A stretch of DNA of 64,000 nt from an uncultured Succinivibrio sp. (lineage in GTDB: Bacteria; Pseudomonadota; Gammaproteobacteria; Enterobacterales; Succinivibrionaceae), in contig CAAGLL010000030.1 in NCBI GenBank assembly GCA_900770725.1, positions 36,681 to 100,680 of the forward strand. Direction: 5' to 3'. The notes below the pieces were generated by a model. That model had not been told where the DNA came from and did no database searches. It was given only the letters and a program-made list of their open reading frames with translations. Below are positions 9,205 to 18,284 of this stretch, piece after piece (within the stretch, counting starts at the first letter, position 1; each line of letters begins with the position of its first letter). Both the position numbers and the translations under genes were made by a program.

Positions 9205-9963
9205 TCAGCAGCGGACGACCTTGATGCCGCGCGCCTCGATGAGACCGGCGTCGTTGTCGGAGAGGGCCTTGTCGGTGATGAGCATGTTGACGTGGCTTGA
9301 GTCCAAGGGCGCCACCTCGAAGAGCTGGGTCTTGCCAAACTTGCTGGAGTCGGCGACCAGCACGCGCTTTGAGGACTGGCGAAGCAGCGACTCCTTGAAC
9401 GCGGCCTTGTCGTTCGTAGGCGCGGTGATCCCGGACTCCAGGCTGAAGGCGTTGCAGCTTACGAAGGTGAAGTCGGGGTGGATGCGCGACATCATGTCCA
9501 CGGCGAAGCCACCGATGCACGACTGGCTCGACCAGTCGATGTCGCCGCCCGTGACCGCGACCGAGAGCTGGCGGCAGTCTGAGAGCAGGATCCCGATGTG
9601 CAGATCCGGGGTTATGACCTTGATCTGCTTGTCGCGCAGGTTGCGCGCGATCTCGATGGTGGTGGTTCCGGCATCGAGAACCACGCTGTTGCCGTCGCCG
9701 ATCATGGCCGCGGCCTTGGCCCCGATGAGCTCCTTCTCGTGGTGGTGGCGGCTTGCCTTCTCAGAGGTGGTGGGCTGGGTCTGGGTGGTACGGCTCAAGG
9801 TCACGCTGCCGTGCACACGGTCCACAAGGCCCATCTGGTCGAGCATGATGAGGTCGCGCCTGATGGTGGCGGGGGAGGCCTTGGTCACTGCGACAAGCTC
9901 GGAGACTGTAACCAAGTTGTTGTTCTTTAAGAATTCGAGGATCTGCTCGTGCCGCTCATTCAT
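9205..9963 (-). CDS. DeoR-family transcriptional regulator
   Basis: A 252-residue repressor-type protein. The N-terminal winged helix (residues 1-57) has the family pattern RHEQILEFL...ATIRRDL...GLVDRVHG. The C-terminal DeoRC sensor domain has the sugar-phosphate-binding motif VLDAGTTTIEIARNL. It converges on the acid-sugar operon and is the obvious candidate regulator of it, responding to a phosphorylated intermediate. Direct TTCAATC(A/G)T words occur both in its own promoter (near 9995-10015) and upstream of the operon (near 342), a weak hint of a shared operator. Confidence 0.92.
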   Translation of the reverse strand: MNERHEQILEFLKNNNLVTVSELVAVTKASPATIRRDLIMLDQMGLVDRVHGSVTLSRTTQTQPTTSEKASRHHHEKELIGAKAAAMIGDGNSVVLDAGTTTIEIARNLRDKQIKVITPDLHIGILLSDCRQLSVAVTGGDIDWSSQSCIGGFAVDMMSRIHPDFTFVSCNAFSLESGITAPTNDKAAFKESLLRQSSKRVLVADSSKFGKTQLFEVAPLDSSHVNMLITDKALSDNDAGLIEARGIKVVRC

Positions 9964-10463
9964 CGTTTTGCCTGCCGTAAAATGGAAAGATGCTTTTCAA
10001 TCATCATTCAATCATGGTTTGCTTAAGCAACTAAGAGAAAAAAACTATTGCTCTTGCATGGTGCTGTTCAGCGACTTATAAAACTATCTTGCTACAGTTT
10101 AACAGATTTTTTGCAGAGATGGCACCGAGCAATTGATTGTGCCCTGGAAATTGGGAGCGCCATCAAGCCTTGGGATATTTGAATGATTGCGCTCATCACC
10201 ATGACTGTTTTTTCTCAAAGTTCGCATCATTGACAGTCAAAGGAGGAGCGCTTGCCTCAGCAGGGCTTGCATGGATGATCCGGTCGCAGGGCCGCTTAGC
10301 TTGGGATGGACGTGAAAAAGGCAGGCTTCAATGGCCTTGATGGCCTGAAAATGCCGCTTGCGCGCAGATAAGGCCAGTCACGCAGCAGAGGCGCCGGAGC
10401 TGTGAGGGCAAAGACAGGGACAGCTTGCTGTGCTGCCCCTTTGTGTTCTGCTGCAGGAATGGA
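9964..10463. other. Intergenic region without a convincing gene
   Basis: The left part is AT-rich and serves as promoter of the DeoR gene; it has the direct repeat TCAATCAT-CAT-TCAATCAT (around 9998-10016). No supported gene is visible in the middle. On the minus strand GGGGCAGC/GCTGTCCC near 10417-10440 forms an imperfect hairpin with a weak T-run that may end the cupin-lsrK-lsrR transcript. Confidence 0.4.
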
Positions 10464-10823
10464 TCAGTCTGGAGTGTACTTGTAGTCCTTGACCTCGACC
10501 TTGTCCTGCTGCTGGTAGGGCCCGAGCGTTGAGATCATGACGATCTTCTTGTCGTAGTTATTGATGCAGTAATGGACTTCCTTGGGCTCGATGTGGATGA
10601 AATCGCCCTTTTCCATGTGGTTCACCTTGCCGTCCACCACGATGTCGATCTTCCCCTCGATGATATAGAAGTTCTCCTCCATGATGTTGTGGTAGTGGGC
10701 CGGGAAATCCTGACCGGGCTGGAACTGCACCACCGCGAAGTTGAGCCTCGGCCCCTTCATGAGGTACTTGGGGCCTGAATCGCCGAAGCGGAATTCCCTT
10801 TCCTTGTCGTTTAGCTTGAACAT
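10464..10823 (-). CDS. Small single-domain cupin, last gene of the lsrRK unit
   Basis: A 119-residue one-domain cupin, cytoplasmic (no signal). Motif 1 is recognisable as PAHYHNIMEENFYIIEG and motif 2 as KGDFIHIEPKEVHYCIN, with the metal-ligand histidines and glutamate in place. The start at 10823 has GGAG upstream; an alternative ATG at 10868 overlaps the lsrK stop (ATGA) and would add 15 residues. It lies directly after lsrK. In Escherichia coli the phospho-AI-2 processing enzyme here would be LsrG, an ABM-fold protein, which is absent from this window. The cupin may replace LsrG as a phospho-AI-2 isomerase; that is inference from position. Confidence 0.85.
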   Translation of the reverse strand: MFKLNDKEREFRFGDSGPKYLMKGPRLNFAVVQFQPGQDFPAHYHNIMEENFYIIEGKIDIVVDGKVNHMEKGDFIHIEPKEVHYCINNYDKKIVMISTLGPYQQQDKVEVKDYKYTPD

Positions 10824-10864
10824 AGTCGCTTTAACTCCATATTTCCTTTTTATTGTTTTCCAAG

Positions 10865-12454
10865 TCATGCCAGGCCCGGGGCTGCCCACATGTGGCGGGT
10901 GATCCCCTGATCGGCAAGCGCAAGCTCGGCCTTGTAGAACTTCCGCCAATTCGAGTAGATCCCAAGGTAGAGCTCATGGTTCTTGGGATCGGGCTTGAAG
11001 ACGCGGTCGGTCTTGACCAGCCTTGAGGCGGCGCCCTGCAGATCGTCGAAGATCCCGATCCCGTAGCCTGCCATGATCGCAGCGCCCAAGGCGGTGGCTT
11101 CCTTGACCACCGGGACCCTGACCTCGACTCCGAGCGTGTCGCAGAGGATCTGGGTCCACAGCGGGGACTTCGAGGCGCCGCCGCCGAAGACTACGACGTC
11201 GGGCAGGCAGCCCGTGCTCTCCTTGACGATCTCCATGTGGCCGAGCGTCACCAGGGCGGTGTTCTCGAGGATCGCGCGGTAGAAGGTGTAGCGGTTGTAC
11301 TTCTCGGGATCGAAGTCGAAGTTCGCGAAGGTCGGCGACGCATGCTTCCATGACGTGAAGTTCATGACGTCGGAGAAGGCGCACAACATGCCGTAGGAGC
11401 CTGCGGGGATCTTCGAGGCTTGCTCGTTCATGAGATCGTAGGGATCGCGCCCCAGCTTCTTCCCCAGCTCCTTTTCATGCTGGCAGAACGCCTCGCGGTA
11501 CCAGCGCATGATCATGCCGGGCTTGAAGGCGAGGGCCTCGAACTGCCACATGCCGGGAATGCAGTGGCAGTTGACCCTCACGCGGCCGCGGCTGTCGGTC
11601 TTGGGCTGCGGGGTATTGTACTCGTACTGCCAGAAGCTTCCGCCGAACACTGCGGCCTCGTCCGCCCCGGCAACGCCCACGCCCAGCGTGCCAAGCTGCG
11701 CGTCGCCGCCGCCTGCGACCACTGGGGTGCCCTGGGCAAGCGAGCTGTCGGCGGCGCCCTTGGCGCTCACCGGCGCCACCACGCTGCCGCACTCGATGGC
11801 CTCGGGGAAGATGTCGGTGCGCACGCCGCACGCGCGGGCGATCTCAGGATCGAAGTTCCTCGTGGTCAGATCCATGAGCCCGGAGGTCGAGCCGTTCGAG
11901 GGCTCGACCTTGAGCACTCCGGTGAGCTTCAAGATGAGCCAGTCGTTGAACATGCCGACGTAGCGGCACTTGCTGTAGGTCTCAGGCAGGTGCTTCTTGA
12001 CCCACAGGAGCCTTGGCAGGGCGTCGAGGGCGAAGGTCTGGCCTGACTTGTGGTAGAGCTTGAGCTCGAGGTCGCGGTCGCCTTTGACGAGTTCGGCGAC
12101 CTCGCCGGTGGAGCGGGCGTCGACGTTGGCGCAGGCCCAGATCTCGTTGAGATCGTCATCGTAGAGGACTATGCCCTCGCGCATGCAGGTGGTCGAGACT
12201 GCCTTGATGTCAGATGGCGCAAGGCGCGACTGCGCCAGGGCCTCGCGGATGCACTTGCAGGCGAGATCCCAGTTAGTCTTCCAGTCGAAGTCCATCGATC
12301 CCGGGTAGCGCGGATCCTCGCGGTGGAACCACTCGTGCTGGCCCTCGGCGATTTGATTGCCTTCCGTGTCGAAGATCACGGCGCGCACCGAACCTGTGCC
12401 GGCGTCTATAGCCATCAGATATTGCTTGTCTTTCATGCCTGATAAAACCCCCAT
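10865..12454 (-). CDS. lsrK: Autoinducer-2 kinase LsrK
   Basis: A 529-residue FGGY-family kinase that phosphorylates AI-2 (DPD) after import, trapping it and creating the LsrR inducer. The protein follows E. coli LsrK closely from memory: LMAIDAGTGSVRAVIFD at the start, IWACANVDAR, a central GGGDAQLG, the C-terminal ATP motif VVFGGGASKSPLW, and a near-identical tail ending in W.APGL. The ATG at 12454 overlaps the lsrR stop as TGATG, so the pair is coupled; an alternative start lies at 12436. Confidence 0.95.
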   Translation of the reverse strand: MGVLSGMKDKQYLMAIDAGTGSVRAVIFDTEGNQIAEGQHEWFHREDPRYPGSMDFDWKTNWDLACKCIREALAQSRLAPSDIKAVSTTCMREGIVLYDDDLNEIWACANVDARSTGEVAELVKGDRDLELKLYHKSGQTFALDALPRLLWVKKHLPETYSKCRYVGMFNDWLILKLTGVLKVEPSNGSTSGLMDLTTRNFDPEIARACGVRTDIFPEAIECGSVVAPVSAKGAADSSLAQGTPVVAGGGDAQLGTLGVGVAGADEAAVFGGSFWQYEYNTPQPKTDSRGRVRVNCHCIPGMWQFEALAFKPGMIMRWYREAFCQHEKELGKKLGRDPYDLMNEQASKIPAGSYGMLCAFSDVMNFTSWKHASPTFANFDFDPEKYNRYTFYRAILENTALVTLGHMEIVKESTGCLPDVVVFGGGASKSPLWTQILCDTLGVEVRVPVVKEATALGAAIMAGYGIGIFDDLQGAASRLVKTDRVFKPDPKNHELYLGIYSNWRKFYKAELALADQGITRHMWAAPGLA

Positions 12455-13371
12455 CACTGGTTCTTGAGGAGGCTGCGCGCGGTGCTCTCGTCCGTGACCA
12501 GGATCCTGGCCAGGCGGGCGTTGATCGCAGAACGCATGACAGCCTCCTTTTCCGCGCCGCCTGCAACCATGATGGTTCCGGGCAGCTCCTTCAATGTGTC
12601 AAGCCCCGTGGTCACCATGAGGCTGTCGTTCTCTTCATCAACGATCCTGCCGTTGCGGTCGATGAAATGCCCGAGGATGTCGCCTACGGCTCCCTTCTGC
12701 CTCAGGTATACGAAATCGCGCTTTTCAAACAGCCCCTGCGTTATGAGCGTGGCGTCCTCGCCCAGGCCGCCGACGCTGAAGAGCGACATCGTGGCGGTCT
12801 TTATCATCTTTGAGATCCACATGACGTCGTGCTGGCGCAGCATCGCGTCGCGCAGCGGCTTGTCAGAAAGGATGAGCGGCGAGGGGCAGAGGTAGAGCTT
12901 GAGCCTGAAGATCTCGGAGAGGGTGTTGGGCAGGTAGTTGTTCACGCCGCCGGTGAGCGAAATGGCCGTGACGGCCGACTCGACGCTCGAGGCCAGGTAG
13001 TTGACCGCAAGCGAGAGCGTCCTGCCATAGCCGATGTTGATCACGCTGCCGCGTGAGATCCGCTCGTTCACGTAGGCGGTGGCCGCCTTGGCAAGCACGG
13101 AGGGCAGGCTTTTCTGGTCGGCAGGCGACGGGATCACGTAGGCGTCCTCGAGCGGGTAGGCCTTCACGAGGGCGGACTCGACCTCGCTTAGCGCATTGTC
13201 GAGCCTGTTGATGTGGAAGCTGACCACGCCGCGGGAGCGCCCTTCGTCAAGCAGCTTGATGACGCGGATCCTGCTCAATCCGAGCAGCGAGGCGATCTCC
13301 TGCTGAGTCAGCCCCTCGCAGTAGTAGTGCCAGCAGATTTTCTCGATGAGCCGAAGATCCGATGATGCCAT
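12454..13371 (-). CDS. lsrR: lsr operon repressor LsrR (SorC/DeoR family)
   Basis: A 305-residue regulator. The N-terminal helix-turn-helix (residues 10-45) contains YYCEGLTQQEIASLLGLSR. The C-terminal sugar-phosphate-binding domain includes ISLTGGVNNYLP and QKGAVGDILGHFIDRNG, both matching the LsrR pattern. It is divergent from lsrA with a 228-base promoter region between them. By analogy it represses lsrACDBF (and its own unit) until phospho-AI-2 binds. Confidence 0.93.
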   Translation of the reverse strand: MASSDLRLIEKICWHYYCEGLTQQEIASLLGLSRIRVIKLLDEGRSRGVVSFHINRLDNALSEVESALVKAYPLEDAYVIPSPADQKSLPSVLAKAATAYVNERISRGSVINIGYGRTLSLAVNYLASSVESAVTAISLTGGVNNYLPNTLSEIFRLKLYLCPSPLILSDKPLRDAMLRQHDVMWISKMIKTATMSLFSVGGLGEDATLITQGLFEKRDFVYLRQKGAVGDILGHFIDRNGRIVDEENDSLMVTTGLDTLKELPGTIMVAGGAEKEAVMRSAINARLARILVTDESTARSLLKNQ

Positions 13372-13599
13372 TGATTGACCCTGTAAAAAGTAGCAAATCC
13401 AGTTTTAGATACAAATGTTCCTGCCTTTTACTTTTATGAAAGTATAGGTGGAATTTCGGGAATATTATTGGCTAATTTGCGGTGTGGATCAAATTATTGT
13501 GAGGTAAAGTTGGCCGTTTTTTTCTATGCTGTAATCAGACAAAGGCCGGTTGAGTGACTTTTGTTTAAAGACCATTAAATTGTAAATAAGGACTGGTCA
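13372..13599. promoter_or_regulatory. lsrR-lsrA divergent promoter region
   Basis: This 228-base AT-rich gap separates lsrR and lsrA and must hold both promoters and the LsrR operator. The run TGTGGATCAAATTATTGTGAG at about 13480-13500 faintly recalls a CRP half-site, but no good inverted repeat was found, so neither operator is placed. Confidence 0.5.
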
Positions 13600-15117
13600 A
13601 TGGCTGAAGAAGATTTGTTGCTTGAGGCGCGCGATGTCGTCAAGAGCTTTGGCCTCAACCTCGTGCTCAAGGGCGTGACGCTCACGGTGCGCAAGGGCGA
13701 GGTGTTGTCGCTCATTGGCGGCAATGGAGCAGGCAAGTCGACTTTGATGAAGATCGTCATGGGGATTTACACCGCCGACAAGGGCAGCCTCAGCATCTGC
13801 GGACAGAGGCTCGAGGGCGCGATAACCCCGTCTAGGGCGATGAAGGCCGGCGTCTACATGGTTCCGCAGGAGCCGATGATTTTCCCGCACATGACGGTCT
13901 CCGACAACGTCCTGATGGGCTTCCGCGGAAACAAGGCTGAGCTCAGGAAGCGCCTTTCCGAGGTCTACAAGGAGATCGGCTGCACCATCGACCTGTCGCG
14001 CCTTGGCATGACGCTCTCGATAGCCGAGCAGCAGATGGTCGAGCTCTTGCGCGGGCTCATGAGGCAGAGCAGGGTCCTGATCCTCGATGAGCCGACCTCA
14101 TCGCTCACCTTCGACGAGGTGCAGACGCTCTTCAAGATCATCCGCGACCTCAAGTCCAAGGGGATCGGCATCATCTACATCACCCACCGCATGGCCGAGG
14201 TGTTCGAGATCTCAGACACCATCGGGATCATGGCCGATGGCAGGATCACGTTGAACGGCCCGGTTTCCGATTTCACGCGCGAGATGCTGGTCAACGCGCT
14301 GCTGCCTGAGACCAAGAAGAAGGAGGCCCGCGAGCGCACCCCGATCGAGAAGAAGATCCGCAAGGCGATGCCGCTCATCGAGTTCGACCATTTCTCAGGC
14401 TATGGCTTCAAGGACATCAGCTTCAAGGTCTTAGAAGGCGAGATCGTCGGCATCGCCGGCGTGGTCGGGGCCGGGCGCACGGAGTTCGCCACCGCGGTGT
14501 TCGGGCGCGAGAAGCCGCTGGGGGGCAGGGTGCTCCTGGACGGGACCGACATCACCGGCCTGCCCACCAAGGAAGTCATACGCCTTGGGATCAACTACGT
14601 TCCTGAGGACCGCCACCTAAACGGACTGTTCGGGATCTCGCCCGTGGCCTCGAACATCACCTCGGCCTTGCTCAACTCGAAGCTCACCGGCAAGGGCGGC
14701 TTCCTGGATCAGGCCTCAGAGAACAGCATCGCCGACCGCTATATCGAGGACTTCCGCATCAAGGTGACCTCGAGGTTCCAGGAGGCGGGATCGCTCTCAG
14801 GCGGCAACCAGCAGAAGGTCGTGCTGGCGCGTGCGCTCGCGACGATGCCGAAGGTAGTGATCTTGGATGAGCCGACCCGCGGCATCGACGCGGCAGCGCG
14901 CGGCGACGTCTACGGGATCATCTACAAGCTGCGCGAGCAGGGCATCGCGGTGATCCTCATTTCGTCTGACATCGATGAAATCATCGAGCTCTCCGACAGG
15001 GCGGTGGTGTTCTGCCAAGGCAGGATCAGCGCCCAGTTCCCGCGCTCGAAGATCAATCAGGAGAACCTGACCGCGGCCTCGTTCGGCGTCTACAAGGAGG
15101 ACAACCATGCTGCTTAA
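13600..15117 (+). CDS. lsrA: AI-2 ABC importer ATP-binding protein LsrA
   Basis: A 505-residue double ATPase of the ribose-type importers. The first Walker A is GGNGAGKST with Walker B LILDEPTSSL. The second half has the degenerate loop GVVGAGRTE in place of a full Walker A, plus the signature LSGGNQQKVVLARAL and LDEPTRGID. Start has AAGGA upstream. It overlaps lsrC by 11 bases. It energises AI-2 uptake through LsrC and LsrD. Confidence 0.95.
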   Translation: MAEEDLLLEARDVVKSFGLNLVLKGVTLTVRKGEVLSLIGGNGAGKSTLMKIVMGIYTADKGSLSICGQRLEGAITPSRAMKAGVYMVPQEPMIFPHMTVSDNVLMGFRGNKAELRKRLSEVYKEIGCTIDLSRLGMTLSIAEQQMVELLRGLMRQSRVLILDEPTSSLTFDEVQTLFKIIRDLKSKGIGIIYITHRMAEVFEISDTIGIMADGRITLNGPVSDFTREMLVNALLPETKKKEARERTPIEKKIRKAMPLIEFDHFSGYGFKDISFKVLEGEIVGIAGVVGAGRTEFATAVFGREKPLGGRVLLDGTDITGLPTKEVIRLGINYVPEDRHLNGLFGISPVASNITSALLNSKLTGKGGFLDQASENSIADRYIEDFRIKVTSRFQEAGSLSGGNQQKVVLARALATMPKVVILDEPTRGIDAAARGDVYGIIYKLREQGIAVILISSDIDEIIELSDRAVVFCQGRISAQFPRSKINQENLTAASFGVYKEDNHAA

Positions 15118-16105
15118 GCTGCTGCGCCGTTATGAGTTGAAGGCGCTGGCCTTCCTTCTGGGGATGTTCGTCATCGTGACGGCCGTCAACCCCTCGTTCA
15201 TGTCAGCCGAATCGCTGACCAACTGCTTCAACGACTCCGTCGTGTTCACGCTGCTGGCCGTAGGCGCGGGCTTCGTGATCCTCACCGGCGAGATCGACGT
15301 CTCGGTAGGCTCGGTGCTAGGCATCAGCTCGGCGGTTGCGGCCACCTGCCTGCGCGACGGCGGCTCGCTGCCCACGGCAGTGTGCCTGGCGCTTTTGATC
15401 GGGGCTTTCGTAGGCCTGGTCAACGGCATCGGCGTCGCGGTGCTCAAGATCCCCTCGCTCATCTTCACGCTGGGCACTTATGGCGTGGCGCGCGGCGCGG
15501 TGTACGTCTACACGGGCGGCGCCTGGGTTGAGAACCTGCCTGCCTGGTTCACCGGCGCCTCCCACAGCTATATCGCAGGCTACCTGACATGGTTCTACGC
15601 CGGAGTGGTGCTGCTGGTCGTAATCGCCCAGATCCTCATCTCCTGCACCCACAAGGGCCGCAACTTCATAGCCGTGGGCGACAACATCAACGGCGCCAGG
15701 CTCGTGGGCATCAACCCCACCCAGACGAAGATCTGGGCCTTCGTGCTCTCCGGGGTGTTCGCCTCGCTGGCCGGCATACTGTTCACCTCGCGCATCGGGT
15801 TCATCACCCCGATGTCCGGCAACTCCTATGAGATGAAGGCCATCGCCGCCTGCGTGCTCGGAGGGATCTCGCTTTCAGGCGGCCTCGGCACGCTCGTAGG
15901 CGCGGCCATAGGCGCAGTCATCATGACCTCGATCACCAGGATCCTGGTCTTCCTGGGCCTCTCCTCGAATTACGACAACACGATCACCGGCATCATCCTC
16001 ATCGTGATCGTGGTCGTGAACACGGTCATTCAGGATCGCGCGATCCTGAACAGCCACCGCGAGATCAGCTTGAAGCGCATTGCCAAGGAGGCATTCAAGG
16101 AATGA
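15107..16105 (+). CDS. lsrC: AI-2 ABC importer permease LsrC
   Basis: A 332-residue inner-membrane permease of the RbsC class with about nine hydrophobic helices. Conserved elements are LTGEIDVSVGSVLGISS near residue 65 and the EAA-like loop region IAACVLGGISLSGGLGTLVGA near 250. Position between lsrA and lsrD, with overlaps on both sides, supports the assignment over a generic sugar permease. Confidence 0.93.
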   Translation: MLLKLLRRYELKALAFLLGMFVIVTAVNPSFMSAESLTNCFNDSVVFTLLAVGAGFVILTGEIDVSVGSVLGISSAVAATCLRDGGSLPTAVCLALLIGAFVGLVNGIGVAVLKIPSLIFTLGTYGVARGAVYVYTGGAWVENLPAWFTGASHSYIAGYLTWFYAGVVLLVVIAQILISCTHKGRNFIAVGDNINGARLVGINPTQTKIWAFVLSGVFASLAGILFTSRIGFITPMSGNSYEMKAIAACVLGGISLSGGLGTLVGAAIGAVIMTSITRILVFLGLSSNYDNTITGIILIVIVVVNTVIQDRAILNSHREISLKRIAKEAFKE

Positions 16106-17091
16106 AACGCTGGGAACTTGCTCTGCTGGTGGTGCTGGTGGCGGAAATAGCCATCTTCGCGACGGCCAATCCGAAATTCCTGATGCCGCGCGTGATCTTC
16201 GGATCGATCAACGACATCATCCCGATCTGCATCATCTCGCTGTTCGTAACCATGGTGATGATCACCGCCGGCATCGACATCCAGGCCGGCGCCGTGGTCG
16301 GGCTCGCCTCCATAGTGCTGGGCGTGAGCTGGCAGGATCTGGGCCTCAACATCTGGGTGGCCGCGCTCTTCGCCATCGTCGTGGCCGCGTTAGTCGGCTT
16401 GCTGACAGGGTACATAGTCGCCTACTTCAAGGTCCAGCCGATGGTGGTGACGCTGGGCGGCAGCTTCCTGTACGCAGGATTGGCGCTGCTTGTGTCGACG
16501 CTCTCATCGACGGAGAGCTACAAGGGCATCAGCGGCTTCCCCGACTCGTTCACCAGCTTCGCCTCATACCGCATCGGCGGCGTGCTTCCTGTGCAGGTGG
16601 TCGTGTTCCTGGTCATGGCGGTGTTCGCCTACGTGCTGCTGCACCGCACGAAGTACGGCCGCAAGATCTTCCTCATCGGCATCAACCAGAACGCCGCCGA
16701 GTACGCCGGCATCAACACGAAGTTCATCATCATGACGACCTACGTGCTCTCCTCGATTTCCGCAGCCGTCGCCGGCATCGTGCTCACCTCGTACCTGGGC
16801 ACCGCCAAGTCCGATCTCGGCGCCTCGCTCACGCTGCCCATCATCACGGCAGTTGTGCTGGGCGGCACGCTGATGACAGGCGGCAAGGGCTCGATCATCG
16901 GCACGGCCCTGGCGGCTGTCATCATAGGCGAGCTCAAGTTCGGCCTGCCGTTGTGCTTCCGCGTGAACATGCAGTACCTCGACATCCCGGTAGGCGTGCT
17001 GCTGCTCGTGGTGGTCTCGGCGAGGGCCGTAGCCTCGCGCCCCGGATTCCAAGTCCTTGTGCACAAGCTCAAGAGTCATGGAAGAAACTGA
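16102..17091 (+). CDS. lsrD: AI-2 ABC importer permease LsrD
   Basis: A 329-residue RbsC-class permease that pairs with LsrC. It starts four bases inside lsrC (ATGA). It shows ITAGIDIQAGAVVGLAS near residue 55 and ITAVVLGGTLMTGGKGSIIGT near 255. About nine transmembrane helices. The lsrC/lsrD pair and the downstream lsrB and lsrF complete the standard order A-C-D-B-F. Confidence 0.93.
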   Translation: MKRWELALLVVLVAEIAIFATANPKFLMPRVIFGSINDIIPICIISLFVTMVMITAGIDIQAGAVVGLASIVLGVSWQDLGLNIWVAALFAIVVAALVGLLTGYIVAYFKVQPMVVTLGGSFLYAGLALLVSTLSSTESYKGISGFPDSFTSFASYRIGGVLPVQVVVFLVMAVFAYVLLHRTKYGRKIFLIGINQNAAEYAGINTKFIIMTTYVLSSISAAVAGIVLTSYLGTAKSDLGASLTLPIITAVVLGGTLMTGGKGSIIGTALAAVIIGELKFGLPLCFRVNMQYLDIPVGVLLLVVVSARAVASRPGFQVLVHKLKSHGRN

Positions 17092-17142
17092 AAATAAAAC
17101 AACTAACTACTTTTACCAATCGCTTTCATAGGAGTATCAGAT

Positions 17143-18219
17143 ATGAAATGCAATAAGTTCATCAAAGCGCTCATGCTGGCGTCTTTCGCCTCGGCTATCG
17201 CCGCATCGACCGCCTTTGCCGCCGACTCGGTTGAAGGCAAGACTGTCGCTTTCATCCCCAAGCTCACCGGCAATGCCTTCTTCGAGTCGGCAAACGCCGG
17301 TGCGCAGGCCTACTCAAAGAAGGTCGGCTACACCGTCGAGTACATGGGCTCGCCCAACGCCTCGGTCGCCGATGAGGTGAACGTCATCAACCAGGCCGTG
17401 GCGCGCGGCGTCGATGCGATCTGCATCTCCTCAGTTGACGCCAGCGGCCTGAACAAGGCCCTCGACAGCGCCCAGAAGGACGGCGTCACCGTCGTGACCT
17501 GGGACTCCGATGTCGGCGACACCTCGAGGACCCTCATGGTCTCGCAGGGCACCCCGGACATCTTGGGCAAGATGCTGGTCGACATGGGCGTCGACGCGCT
17601 GCAGAAGCGCGGCGTCGATCCGAAGACCAAGGCCGTCAAGTACTGCTGGCACTACTCGCAGGCCACGGTCGCCGATCAGAACTCCTGGCAGCGCGAGGGC
17701 GCCAAGTACATCAAGGAGCATTACCCCAACTGGGTGAACGTCGCCCCTGACAACTACTACTCCGAGCAGGATGCCGAGAAAGCCGTCTCCATCGGCGCCT
17801 CGATCCTCGAGGCCCATCCGGACATCGACCTCATCATCTGCAACGACTCGACCGCTCTGCCTGGCCAGCTGACCGCCGCGCAGAACAAGAAACTCGACAA
17901 GAGCAAGATCACCATCACCGGCTTCGCCTCGCCGATGTCCATCAAGAACTTCGCGCACAGCGACATCATCGAGGAGTGGGGCCTGTGGGACTGCGGCCTG
18001 CAGGGTGCCATCGGCACCTTTCTGGGCGCATACCTTGCCGCCGGCAACAAGGTCAAGGTCGGCGATGAGATCGACCTCCCTGAGATCGGCAAGCTCAAGG
18101 TTCTTCCTAACGACTCGCTCGTGCCCGGCGCCAAGACCGCTGCTGAGAACAACGGCGTAGTGCTGCTCCCTGAGCGCCTGGTCTTCACCAAGGCCAACGT
18201 CGACAAGTACAACTTCTGA
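17143..18219 (+). CDS. lsrB: AI-2 periplasmic binding protein LsrB
   Basis: A 358-residue periplasmic binding protein. A signal peptide of about 26 residues ends at STAFA-ADS. The start of the mature protein, VAFIPKLTGNAFFESANAGAQAY, and TWDSDV near residue 125 fit LsrB; the aspartates and lysine that contact AI-2 appear conserved by pattern (K.TGN.FF, WDSD). GGAG upstream of the ATG. A stem-loop follows directly, which would protect or enrich the message for this abundant subunit. Confidence 0.93.
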   Translation: MKCNKFIKALMLASFASAIAASTAFAADSVEGKTVAFIPKLTGNAFFESANAGAQAYSKKVGYTVEYMGSPNASVADEVNVINQAVARGVDAICISSVDASGLNKALDSAQKDGVTVVTWDSDVGDTSRTLMVSQGTPDILGKMLVDMGVDALQKRGVDPKTKAVKYCWHYSQATVADQNSWQREGAKYIKEHYPNWVNVAPDNYYSEQDAEKAVSIGASILEAHPDIDLIICNDSTALPGQLTAAQNKKLDKSKITITGFASPMSIKNFAHSDIIEEWGLWDCGLQGAIGTFLGAYLAAGNKVKVGDEIDLPEIGKLKVLPNDSLVPGAKTAAENNGVVLLPERLVFTKANVDKYNF

Positions 18220-18244
18220 TTTTTGGATTCACATCCGTCACCAC

Positions 18245-18272
18245 GGTTCCGCCAGGAAGGCGGAACCTTTTT
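18245..18272 (+). terminator. Stem-loop (attenuator) between lsrB and lsrF
   Basis: GGTTCCGCC (18245-18253), loop AGGAA, GGCGGAACC (18259-18267), then TTTTT. It has the form of an intrinsic terminator but sits inside the operon, immediately before the GGAGG ribosome site of lsrF. It would lower lsrF expression relative to lsrB or stabilise the lsrB end of the mRNA. Confidence 0.8.
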
Positions 18273-18284
18273 GGAGGAAATAAA

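Noticed and set aside
10137..10340. Short frame between the DeoR and cupin genes
   Set aside because: No ribosome site, no domain-like pattern, and no neighbour relationship.
13600..17091. Generic ribose ABC importer
   Set aside because: lsrK, lsrR, lsrB-type and lsrF genes in standard order make the AI-2 importer assignment much stronger.
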